Origin: a virus
IMG/VR virus record: IMGVR_UViG_3300022413_000046
Span: 1 to 21,941 of that record
Reading direction: 5' to 3' (one strand)
Length of the DNA: 21,941 nucleotides
In this document: piece by piece, positions 1-6,705 of the stretch
Layout: each line of letters opens with the position of its first letter
How positions within the stretch are numbered: the stretch's first letter is position 1
The notes under the pieces: model-generated
Told to the model about the DNA's origin: nothing
Seen by the model: the letters and a program-made list of their open reading frames with translations, nothing else
The model's database searches: none
Translations under genes and position numbers: made by a program

Positions 1-99
1 TGGATGAGGTATGCTGGTGAGGTGCGAACTCCATGGAAGATAACGAGCTGATGACTAAGGCAGAGGCGATAGAGATCCGCGAGCTGATAGATCAGCATC
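1..99. repeat. 99-bp inverted copy of 21293-21391
   Basis: Every base from 1 to 99 is the reverse complement of 21391 to 21293. The match breaks at base 100 (T here, G expected). It cannot be followed to the left because the window begins inside it. It carries the leader, ribosome binding site and first 22 codons of the leftward gene at 21129-21359. It may be a true inverted repeat flanking the non-coding right end of a circular or terminally repeated genome, or an assembly or amplification chimera. A round length of 99 at a contig edge makes an assembly k-mer effect a serious possibility. Confidence 0.95.
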
Positions 100-134
100 T
101 CGTGTTATGCTATAGGCTTGCAAGTACTTACTAA
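33..134 (+). pseudogene. Truncated copy of the 5' end of the leftward membrane-protein gene
   Basis: An ATG at 33 opens a 33-codon frame whose first 22 residues (beginning MEDNELMTKAEAIEIR) equal the N-terminus of the 76-residue protein encoded on the minus strand at 21129-21359. After the repeat ends at base 99 the frame continues with 11 unrelated residues to a TAA at 132-134. The transmembrane part of the parent is missing, so this is a fragment and not a working gene, unless the short peptide acts as a leader. A GAGG at 19-22 lies ten bases before the ATG and could still load ribosomes. It shares the origin of the inverted repeat, so it may be an assembly artefact. Confidence 0.6.
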
Positions 135-150
135 CTCGGAGAACCAACCG

Positions 151-276
151 ATGCCCAAGCAGCACGCAGGTAACAAGCGCGAACCCATGGGCGGCAAGAC
201 CGATCGAATGCGCCCGAACAAGTCGCCAAACCCTATAGGCCCGTCTAGCGGCGTTCCTGCGCCGAAGAAGGGCTAA
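151..276 (+). CDS. Small basic protein of unknown function (41 aa)
   Basis: The frame starts at ATG 151, preceded by GGAGA at 138-142 with good spacing, and ends just four bases before the terminase start, which suggests coupled translation. The protein is short, rich in Lys, Arg, Pro and Gly (it begins MPKQHAGNKREPMGGKTDR) and predicted to be disordered, with no membrane segment. I recognise no family. Its place directly before the large terminase is where many phages keep the small terminase, but at 41 residues it is far too short for a usual small terminase with its helix-turn-helix and oligomerisation parts. It could be a DNA-binding accessory or a decoration peptide. The call as a gene rests on ribosome site, spacing and composition. 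Confidence 0.6.
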   Translation: MPKQHAGNKREPMGGKTDRMRPNKSPNPIGPSSGVPAPKKG

Positions 277-280
277 ACCA

Positions 281-1606
281 TTGCCAAGGGCTGCTATCAA
301 GCCGAAAGCCGCTCCTGCTCCAGTGTGGGAGCTTCACGATGGGCAGCAGGAAGTTTGGGATGCGTTCGAGCAACCAGATACGAGATTTGTTGTCGTTGCG
401 GCTGGTCGAAGGTGGGGAAAGACGCATTTTGCCGCTTGCTGGCTTATCTCTAATGTGCTGAAGACGAAAGCGGGCGGCAAGGTTCTGAATGACTTCGATG
501 TCTACTATGTGGCGCCCACGTTTAGCCAAGCGAAAGACATCATGTACAGGCTTGTCGAGCGACTGGGCGAGAACTACATCACGAAGGCATGGCCAAGCTC
601 CCTCACATTCGAGTTCTGCAACGGGCGAGTACTTCAGCTCAAGGGGGCCGATAGGCCCGATCGCTTGCGTGGCGTTGGCTTGTCTCATCTTTGCGCAGAC
701 GAGTACGCAAGTATGCGGGCTGAGGTGTGGACGTACGTCTTGAGAGCAACGCTCGCGGACCTGGCGCCAGAATCAAAGGCGTTGTTTATCGGCACGCCAG
801 ACAGGCGCAACCATTTTTATTCGCTTTTCCAAGCCGAGAAGAACGGTGCGAAAGGCTGGCGCTCGTTCAAGTACTTCACGAAAGATTCGCCGTTCATACT
901 TGATTCGGAAGTCGAAGACGCTCGAGCAACGATGCCTGAGGCCGTATTCAAGCGCGAATATGAGGCGGACTTTGGCGACGTTGCAACGGTCGTTCTCAAT
1001 CCTGACTTGATAAAGGTCGAGCCGAAGGCACATCTAAAACCGCGCGAGGCGCATACGGTCGTTGGTGTGCGGTTGCGAAGCTTTGACGAGCAAGGCCAGG
1101 ACGAGTGGGGGCAGATGGTCATTTCGATGTCATCGATCGCGGTTGTGCGGATCGTTGGCGACAAGTATCACGTGCTCGATTTCTTTCGAACGAATGACTC
1201 GGCGCGATGGCTGGCTACTAAGTTATTCGCGCTCGACCGTGAGTATGCGCCGGATACGTTTCTGATCGGCGCGCAGCAATACGCATCGATTGCCGACCAC
1301 ATCGAAGAGCGCGAGAGTCGCTTCAACCGTGGTTTGTACTTCGAGAGCATCAAGGACACGGACTCGGGTTATTCGGATCGGGCTACGTGGATCATTGAAC
1401 CATTGCTGGAGAGCGGGCGGATCACGTTTGAGCCTGGCGATTACGTGCAGGAAATGACGGCCCAATTCGGAATGTTTCCGACTGGCAAAGGATCTGACGA
1501 TATGGTGAGAGCGCTTGCGCTAGCGTGTGGCGTGAATTATGGCGAGGTTGGCGACGATGAGCCGCTCGAGGAATGGCAACCTATGGATAAGGCGGTGGGT
1601 TACTAG
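281..1606 (+). CDS. terL: Terminase large subunit (packaging ATPase)
   Basis: This is the motor that pumps DNA into the prohead through the portal. The 441-residue length fits the family. The ATPase domain shows Walker A AGRRWGKT (41-48), Walker B ending in LCADE (137-141) and a coupling motif GTP (171-173). A C-terminal RNase H-like nuclease region follows (about 255-420). Its usual acids look changed: the first Asp position reads VGVR (R264), the second acidic strand reads FLIGAQQ (327-333), and the last motif SDDMVRAL keeps D406/D407 but has Arg at 410 where Asp is common. The start is TTG at 281, chosen because an AAGAAGG lies nine bases upstream and no ATG exists before the ATPase domain. 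The upstream 41-residue gene ends at 276. The identity is sure; the nuclease state is inference. Confidence 0.95.
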   Translation: MPRAAIKPKAAPAPVWELHDGQQEVWDAFEQPDTRFVVVAAGRRWGKTHFAACWLISNVLKTKAGGKVLNDFDVYYVAPTFSQAKDIMYRLVERLGENYITKAWPSSLTFEFCNGRVLQLKGADRPDRLRGVGLSHLCADEYASMRAEVWTYVLRATLADLAPESKALFIGTPDRRNHFYSLFQAEKNGAKGWRSFKYFTKDSPFILDSEVEDARATMPEAVFKREYEADFGDVATVVLNPDLIKVEPKAHLKPREAHTVVGVRLRSFDEQGQDEWGQMVISMSSIAVVRIVGDKYHVLDFFRTNDSARWLATKLFALDREYAPDTFLIGAQQYASIADHIEERESRFNRGLYFESIKDTDSGYSDRATWIIEPLLESGRITFEPGDYVQEMTAQFGMFPTGKGSDDMVRALALACGVNYGEVGDDEPLEEWQPMDKAVGY

Positions 1607-1609
1607 TTA

Positions 1610-3370
1610 ATGAGTGACGTTCTAGCAGAAGACCTAATCGCCAAGGCGACAGATTGGCGTCGATTCCGCGATCAAGAACACGGCCAACGCTGGCGCGAAT
1701 ATTATCGCACTTGGCGCGGCGAGTGGACGACCGAAGAAAAGAACCGCGATAGTGAGCAGTCTAGGATCATCATGCCGAGCACGGCGCACGCTATCGACGC
1801 GGCCGTGTCCGAGGTGATCGAGGCGCTATTTTCAAAGGAGCAATGGCTTGACACGGGTAATCCGCTGCTTGACGATCTTTTACTGGCTGATTTATGGACC
1901 GATCGGCCGAATATCGAAGAAGCGGTATTGCTCGGCGCTCTTTATGGCAACGTCGTTTCGAAAATCGATGTTAGTTTCGATGGGAATACGCCGAAATTGA
2001 CGACCCAAGCGCTCGCCCCGACTGAATTAATCGTCGATCCGGCTGCAAACTCATTTAATGAGTCGATGGGCATCGTTCATCATATTTTCGTCCCGAAGCA
2101 TGTGGTTGAGCGCGGCATGGATGAGGGTAAATATCGATCGGTTAATCTCGACACGTCGCCGAATTTCGTTATTCGCAACGAAAATGAAGCGCAGCCGCGC
2201 GATTCTGACTACGTTGAAATCCATGAATGGTGGGGATTGATCCCCGTAAGCGAGGTCGAGTCGCGCCAGTCGAAAGACCAGCTCAGCGACGAAGCGATCG
2301 GCGAGGATAATCTAGTCGAAGCGGTTTGCACGATCGCCAACGAAGACGTTGTTTTACGCTGCGAGGCGAATCCTTTCGGCGCAGATCGGCCGTTCGTTTC
2401 TGCGCAATGGCATACGGTGCCGCGCCGGATATGGGGTAGAGGAATCGCCGAAATGGCGTACTGGCCACAAAAGGCGCTTGATGCGGAGATGCGCGCTCGA
2501 ATAGATGCGCTCGCGTTCTCGACGGTGCCTATGATGGCGGTTAGCACGCGCCAAGTCCCGCGCAGCGAGCGATTCTCGGCGCGGCCTGGGCGCAATATTC
2601 CAGTGCGAGGCGATGCGCGCACAGCATTGCAACCGATTTCTTTTGGCGGGCCAGATCCAGGCACCTATCAGCAATCAATAGAACTGCAACGGATGATAGA
2701 GGTAGCCACGGGTCAAATGACGGCAGCGTCACCGCTTGGCGACATGTCGCGTACTGGTAGCGGTCCGCTTTCGGCGGTTCTCGGCGCATCGGTGAAGCGC
2801 TCCGCTCGAACGCTCATGAACATCGAGCGAGATTACATCGTTCCGCTGATAGAAAAGGCAGCGAAGCGCCTCAATGCGCTAGACCCGAACCGCTACCCAG
2901 CGCTCGAGAGTCGACCGAAGATAAACAGCGGGATCGGCATCATGATCCGCGAGCTGGAGAACCAGCAGATGGCGCAATTGATGACGCAATTACCGAATGG
3001 CGCGGCGCAGCTTTCCATTTTGCGGCTCATCGTCGAGGGCTCGGCGATCCGCGAAAAGACAAACGTGCTTCAGATCGTGGATCAGCTCATCGAGCAATCG
3101 ATGGCGCCGGATCAAATGACGCCAGATCAAGAGCTGATCATGGCCCAGCTCCAGGAGCAACAAGCGGCACGTGAGCAGAGCGGCCGCGAGACGCTAGCAG
3201 GACTTCGCATCAAGCAAGAGGAGGCCGAAACCAATCGACTTGAAGCAACTCAACGACATCAACGCGAGCTACTTAATCTCGGGATCAAGGCTGACGAGGC
3301 CGAAGCAAAACGAGAGCAACAGCTAGCACTTAGGGAGTTCAACGAATCACAGAACGAAACGACACAGTAA
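1610..3370 (+). CDS. Portal protein (head-tail connector)
   Basis: A 586-residue protein encoded three bases after the terminase stop. Portal rings form the DNA gate of the capsid and dock the terminase. Position between terminase and scaffold, length, and general look (N-terminal DWRRFRDQEHGQRWREYYRTW, a middle region with GRGIAEMAYWPQKALDAEM and a long helical C-terminus rich in Gln, Glu and Ala from about 495) agree with podovirus portals of the P22-like style. The Gln/Glu-rich C-terminus is a predicted coiled coil or barrel helix. Start ATG 1610 follows the terminase TAG directly, so translation is probably coupled. The last 25 bases overlap the next gene in another frame. No single motif proves the role; the call rests on order, size and fold style. 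Confidence 0.88.
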   Translation: MSDVLAEDLIAKATDWRRFRDQEHGQRWREYYRTWRGEWTTEEKNRDSEQSRIIMPSTAHAIDAAVSEVIEALFSKEQWLDTGNPLLDDLLLADLWTDRPNIEEAVLLGALYGNVVSKIDVSFDGNTPKLTTQALAPTELIVDPAANSFNESMGIVHHIFVPKHVVERGMDEGKYRSVNLDTSPNFVIRNENEAQPRDSDYVEIHEWWGLIPVSEVESRQSKDQLSDEAIGEDNLVEAVCTIANEDVVLRCEANPFGADRPFVSAQWHTVPRRIWGRGIAEMAYWPQKALDAEMRARIDALAFSTVPMMAVSTRQVPRSERFSARPGRNIPVRGDARTALQPISFGGPDPGTYQQSIELQRMIEVATGQMTAASPLGDMSRTGSGPLSAVLGASVKRSARTLMNIERDYIVPLIEKAAKRLNALDPNRYPALESRPKINSGIGIMIRELENQQMAQLMTQLPNGAAQLSILRLIVEGSAIREKTNVLQIVDQLIEQSMAPDQMTPDQELIMAQLQEQQAAREQSGRETLAGLRIKQEEAETNRLEATQRHQRELLNLGIKADEAEAKREQQLALREFNESQNETTQ

Positions 3371-3597
3371 GAGCAGAAGCGCTTGAAAGGCTTCTCGATC
3401 TTGCTGATTTCAACGTCTATCTCGACGAGCTGCGCGAGGCTCGTGCCGAGATAATGGAAGATTTTCCGTTCAGCATCGATAGTGAGCGGGGATTATGGCG
3501 GGCGCAAGGTTTGATCGAAGCGTATGACTTCGCTATCGATCGAGCTGCCGCCGCCCGCGATTATCTGCAATCAGTAGAGGACTTTAGCGATGAATGA
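3346..3597 (+). CDS. Small acidic protein (83 aa) with apparent ATC start
   Basis: An open frame runs from after a TAG at 3331-3333 to TGA 3595-3597. It encodes a coherent, helical, acidic protein (interior DLADFNVYLDELREARAEI) like the small proteins that often sit between portal and scaffold genes in podophages. No ATG, GTG or TTG occurs before codon 37 (ATG 3454), which lacks a good ribosome site. An AGGGAG at 3332-3337 sits eight bases before ATC 3346, so I place the start there. It overlaps the portal 3' end by 25 bases and the scaffold start by 8. The alternative is a -1 frameshift out of the portal, but I see no slippery heptamer in the permitted interval after 3333. A 47-residue product from 3454 is also possible. 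The function is unknown. Confidence 0.65.
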   Translation: MTERNDTVRAEALERLLDLADFNVYLDELREARAEIMEDFPFSIDSERGLWRAQGLIEAYDFAIDRAAAARDYLQSVEDFSDE

Positions 3598-4297
3598 GTC
3601 GCAACGACTAGTTGACGCGACGCCGAATGAGGCGCCAGCAGACGAAAACAGAGGCAATCGTTTCGAGGGTCAAACCTTCGAAGGACGTGCGCCGCTCGAT
3701 GCGCAAGCGGAGACAGGACCGGATTTCGCGGCAGAGAATGAGAATCTAAAGCGAAAGCTTGGCCAGCAAGGCAATGAGATAGGAGAGCTGCGAAAGGCTC
3801 TAAGCGCGATCCAGGCGCAGCAACCAGCGCCTGAGCCGATCGACTATTTCGACAATCCAGCGGGCGCGATCGAGCAAAAGATCGATCCAGTAAAACACGA
3901 ACTCGACCAGATGCGCGGCGAGATGCTAAAGCAGCAATTGCGCGCGAAGCACGGCGACTTCGAACAAGTGGTAGCAACTCCAGAATTTGCGGAGTGGGTA
4001 CAGTCAAAGCGGCAACGCATGGCGGCGTACTCACAAGCGGATTCGGGCGACATTGAAGCGGCCGACGAATTGTTGTCCGACTTTAAATCGGAGCGTGGCG
4101 GCAATACGCCAACGAAAGCAAATGCGAAGCAAAAGGCATCGGCGGGCAGTGGCGAGCGTGGCTCATCTAAAGCCCCGCGCGGCAACGTCTATCGACGCAA
4201 AGAGCTTCAGAATATGTTGGCGTTTAATCCGCAACGTTATAACGAGCTGCTACCGGACATCAAACAAGCGTACAAAGACGGGCGCGTAGTTGACTAA
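3590..4297 (+). CDS. Capsid scaffolding protein
   Basis: A 235-residue, highly charged protein lying between portal and coat genes, the standard place for the scaffold that directs coat assembly and is then lost. It has a disordered acidic N-terminus, a coiled-coil stretch with NENLKRKLGQQGNEIGELRK (about 50-70), a helical centre and a Lys/Ser/Gly-rich linker (about 165-200). The basic C-terminal segment YRRKELQNMLAFNPQRYNEL is followed by IKQAYKDGRVV. That C-terminal pattern (basic helix, Asn-Pro-x-x-Tyr, then AYxxGRV) is typical of scaffold-like proteins next to podovirus coats. ATG 3590 overlaps the upstream small gene by eight bases. The call is based on context and composition, not on an enzyme motif. 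Confidence 0.8.
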   Translation: MNESQRLVDATPNEAPADENRGNRFEGQTFEGRAPLDAQAETGPDFAAENENLKRKLGQQGNEIGELRKALSAIQAQQPAPEPIDYFDNPAGAIEQKIDPVKHELDQMRGEMLKQQLRAKHGDFEQVVATPEFAEWVQSKRQRMAAYSQADSGDIEAADELLSDFKSERGGNTPTKANAKQKASAGSGERGSSKAPRGNVYRRKELQNMLAFNPQRYNELLPDIKQAYKDGRVVD

Positions 4298-4334
4298 GGG
4301 CGAAACATCTCGGCTCTTGGTCGAGGTTAATTAA

Positions 4335-5252
4335 ATGGCAGCTTGGGATCCGACAAATTTTCAGGGGATCACCGCTTCGGATGATTTCATTCCGGAACTT
4401 TGGTCCGATCAGGTTATCGGCGCATACAAGGCTAATCTTGTCATGGGGCAACTGGTAACTAGTTTCAACCACGTCGGCCGCAAGGGCGACATTATCAATA
4501 TTCCGGTTCCTGGCCGTTTGGCTGCGGTCGACAAATCCGAAGGAACGCCGGTTACGGCACAAAACGACACGTCAACGACTAAGCAGGTTTTGCTAAACAA
4601 GCATAAAGTCGTCCCGATGATCGTTGAAGATAACGCCTCGGTTAAGGCGCTGGGCTCAATGGAGCAGTTCTATACTGACGATATGGGCTATCAAATCGCC
4701 AAGGTGATCGATTCCGACTTGCTGGCGCTTTATTCAGGCGTTCAAGGCGGCGTTGAGGTCATCGGCGGCGATGGTACGACCGCATGGAGCGCTTCAAGTT
4801 CGGGCAACGGCACGGCGCTAACCGATGAAGGCGTTCGAACGATGATGCAAACGCTCGACGATGTCGACGTACCCGAGAACGATCGAGCGATCGTGATCCC
4901 CCCGGTAACTAAAAAGACGTTGCTTGGATTGCCAAGGTATACCGAGCAAGCGTTCATCGGCGAAGGCGGGCAGGGCAACTCGATCCGAAACGGTCGCATC
5001 GGCAGCATTTACGGCATGGATGTTTTTGTGTCGACGCAGTGCCCGACGATCACGAACACATCCGGGACGACGAGCTATCGCGTTGGGATGATGTTTCACA
5101 AATCGGCCTTGGCGCTGGCGATGCAAACCAACGTCAAATTCGAAACCCAACGCAAAGCGGAATACATCGGCGATTTGATCATGGCTCACGTGATCTATGG
5201 CGTTGCCGAGCTTCGCGATGACGCAGCCGTTGCGTTTGTCGTGCCCGCTTAA
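4335..5252 (+). CDS. Major capsid protein (HK97-fold type)
   Basis: A 305-residue protein directly after the scaffold, with a GAGG at 4323-4326 ahead of ATG 4335. Family-like features are the N-terminal FIPELWSDQVIGAYKANLVM segment, a strand-rich stretch GDIINIPVPGRLAAVDKSEG, a central helix with MGYQIAKVIDSDLLALYSG and a late segment in which NDRAIVIPPVTKKTLLGLP (about 186-204) is followed by a C-terminal beta domain. This order (arm, E-loop-like strands, spine helix, A and P domain strands) matches HK97-fold coats of podophages. No protease gene or cleaved delta domain is apparent, so scaffold removal probably does not use a protease encoded here. It should be the most abundant virion protein. 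Confidence 0.9.
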   Translation: MAAWDPTNFQGITASDDFIPELWSDQVIGAYKANLVMGQLVTSFNHVGRKGDIINIPVPGRLAAVDKSEGTPVTAQNDTSTTKQVLLNKHKVVPMIVEDNASVKALGSMEQFYTDDMGYQIAKVIDSDLLALYSGVQGGVEVIGGDGTTAWSASSSGNGTALTDEGVRTMMQTLDDVDVPENDRAIVIPPVTKKTLLGLPRYTEQAFIGEGGQGNSIRNGRIGSIYGMDVFVSTQCPTITNTSGTTSYRVGMMFHKSALALAMQTNVKFETQRKAEYIGDLIMAHVIYGVAELRDDAAVAFVVPA

Positions 5253-5261
5253 GAGGCGCTT

Positions 5262-5849
5262 ATGATTGATTGGCGAGATTGCGAGCTAGAACCCATACCG
5301 ACGCTTCGGCGCGGAGTTCTCGAGAGGATGGAGCACGAAAAGGTCGTGCCCGGTTTTGTGAACTTCAATCCGGCGACTGGCAGCATAGGCGGACTTCCGT
5401 CTGGGATGGGCTTCCAAAATTGGCGCGTTCGATTGCGCGGCCCAAAAGTCATCCTCGAGTCAAGCCAAGCGATCATGAAGTCTCTCGACGAAGACGGCCA
5501 GATCAACCCCGCCTTGCTTTGGGCAAGAAATGGGCGCCTCTGGTCGTCTTATGGCGGGACGCGGGTGCTTTGGGCAGTTCAAGGTGGCCATCCATTGAAG
5601 TGCTTAATAGTCGATTACGATGGCGCCTATAGCGAGTGGGAAAGGGTCGAGTATCACGCAATACTCGATGAGTTCACGATCCCGCCGATCGGCATCGTTC
5701 CGCTGTCGTTCGGATGGGTCAATGGCGAGCACTATATGATTCAGGATTCGCGGGAGTGGGAGCTACTGACTGAAGAAGAACTCATCGCAGCCAAGGAAGC
5801 GGCGAAACCTAAACGCAAGCGCGGGAGGCCGAGAAAAAATGCAGCCTGA
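5262..5849 (+). CDS. ParB-like domain protein with C-terminal AT-hook
   Basis: A 195-residue protein with AAGAGG (5251-5256) just before ATG 5262. Residues about 60-120 resemble the ParB/sulfiredoxin-like fold: an INPALLWARNGRLW strand-turn is followed by YGGTR (97-101), recalling the ParB GxxR signature, then a helix and the strand CLIVDYD. The extreme C-terminus is very basic and contains the AT-hook core RGRP (187-190), which binds the minor groove of AT-rich DNA. A DNA-bound role is therefore likely: late regulator, packaging aid or a nuclease like some ParB relatives. It lies between the coat and tail genes, an unusual place for ParB-like proteins. It overlaps the next gene by 11 bases. 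The ParB link is by pattern only. Confidence 0.5.
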   Translation: MIDWRDCELEPIPTLRRGVLERMEHEKVVPGFVNFNPATGSIGGLPSGMGFQNWRVRLRGPKVILESSQAIMKSLDEDGQINPALLWARNGRLWSSYGGTRVLWAVQGGHPLKCLIVDYDGAYSEWERVEYHAILDEFTIPPIGIVPLSFGWVNGEHYMIQDSREWELLTEEELIAAKEAAKPKRKRGRPRKNAA

Positions 5850-6408
5850 ACCATTTTACCTAGTGACTGGTCCGCATCGTTCAGGCACATCGATGATGAT
5901 GCGAACGCTGCGCGATTCTGGATTGCCGATCAACTACGTGCAAGAGGCAGACTACCAGCTAGCCAACACGATCAAGCTTGTCGATAAATCTTACGCACCG
6001 AATCCGTTTGGTTTCTTCGAAAAGGGTCGATTCGAGCAAGGTAAAGCGGTTAAGCGCATCGCTCGAGCATTGCTGTCGACTAAGCTGCCAGGGCCTGCAC
6101 ACATTGTCAGAATGTCGCGGCCAAAGGCAGAACGAAAGCAATCGCTGTCGAAATGGGGGTTCAAAGGCTCTGAGATGCTTGTCAGGCTAGAAGAAGCGGA
6201 TTTTCTTCAAAAGTTTTACAATGTCAATCGAGACAACATTTTATCCATAACTCGTGTCGAGTACGCAGATATGGTGAGCTATCCACTCGTTGAACTTAAT
6301 CGATTGGTCGAGGCTGGCTGGAATTTGCCGAATATCGAAGAAGGCGCGAAAGTCCCGAGTCCAGAACTATACCGGCATCGAGGCAGCGCAAGCCGCGTTC
6401 AATTGTAG
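5839..6408 (+). CDS. Sulfotransferase-like P-loop protein
   Basis: A 189-residue protein that begins with a strand and the loop TGPHRSGTSMM (10-20), the pattern of the 5'-phosphosulfate binding loop in PAPS-dependent sulfotransferases. A second segment IVRMSRPKAERKQSL (89-103) fits the 3'-phosphate binding motif (Arg at 91 and 94, Ser at 102). Family members usually run 250 or more residues, so this is a short form, perhaps lacking part of the acceptor domain. It has no signal peptide and would act in the host cytoplasm. Sitting just before the spike genes, it might modify a virion protein, a host glycan precursor or a small molecule. It overlaps the preceding gene by 11 bases. A nucleotide or adenylylsulfate kinase is the main alternative. 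Confidence 0.65.
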   Translation: MQPEPFYLVTGPHRSGTSMMMRTLRDSGLPINYVQEADYQLANTIKLVDKSYAPNPFGFFEKGRFEQGKAVKRIARALLSTKLPGPAHIVRMSRPKAERKQSLSKWGFKGSEMLVRLEEADFLQKFYNVNRDNILSITRVEYADMVSYPLVELNRLVEAGWNLPNIEEGAKVPSPELYRHRGSASRVQL

Positions 6409-6420
6409 GAGTATCTAAAC

Positions 6421-6705
6421 GTGAGCAGATTATCAGGATTTTATGCAGAGACGACATGGAACCCCAGTTCGATTTTAGATGGGGCGCAGACCAATCTGGC
6501 GGTTACTGTTCAAGGCGCGAGAGTTGGCGATTTTGTCATGGCGAGTCTGGAGGTTTCGCAGCTTGGGACGGTAATCTCGGGATATGTGGGATCGGATGAT
6601 ACGGTGACAGTGATTTTGCAGAATCTTAGCGGAGTGACCCGAGACCTTGGGAACGGGACACTGAGAGTTGCGGTTGTTCCAAAAGCAATCATGATGATGT
6701 CATGA
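6421..6705 (+). CDS. Small beta-rich virion protein, possible decoration or fibre part
   Basis: A 94-residue protein from GTG 6421, with a TAGGAG-like site about nine bases before. The pattern GAQTNLAVTVQGARVGDFVM, then a strand pair ending in SGYVGSDDTVTVILQNLSG and DLGNGTLRVAVV, is a compact beta sandwich or prism seen repeatedly in phage proteins near head and tail genes, where it occurs as capsid decoration or fibre head domains. There is no signal peptide or membrane segment. Its stop overlaps the start of the spike gene (ATGA type), so the two are probably made together. It may sit on the capsid or form an adaptor for the spike. The family resemblance is from memory of the pattern; the role is inference. 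Confidence 0.55.
   Translation: MSRLSGFYAETTWNPSSILDGAQTNLAVTVQGARVGDFVMASLEVSQLGTVISGYVGSDDTVTVILQNLSGVTRDLGNGTLRVAVVPKAIMMMS

Noticed and set aside
103-111. TGTTATGCT, an extended -10-like promoter for the virion operon
   Set aside because: No -35 element at a suitable distance and it lies right after the repeat junction, so support is too thin. It would be worth testing as a site for the phage sigma factor.
245-688. A 147-codon minus-strand frame across the terminase
   Set aside because: It lies antisense to the terminase ATPase domain and shows no domain features.
2209-2789. Several long open frames on the minus strand inside the portal gene
   Set aside because: They are Arg/Ser/Cys-rich shadows of a well-supported plus-strand gene, with no ribosome sites.
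3300-3375. Programmed -1 frameshift from the portal into the small downstream gene
   Set aside because: The new frame has a stop at 3331-3333 and no canonical slippery heptamer occurs after it within the overlap; the ATC start with AGGGAG explains it better.
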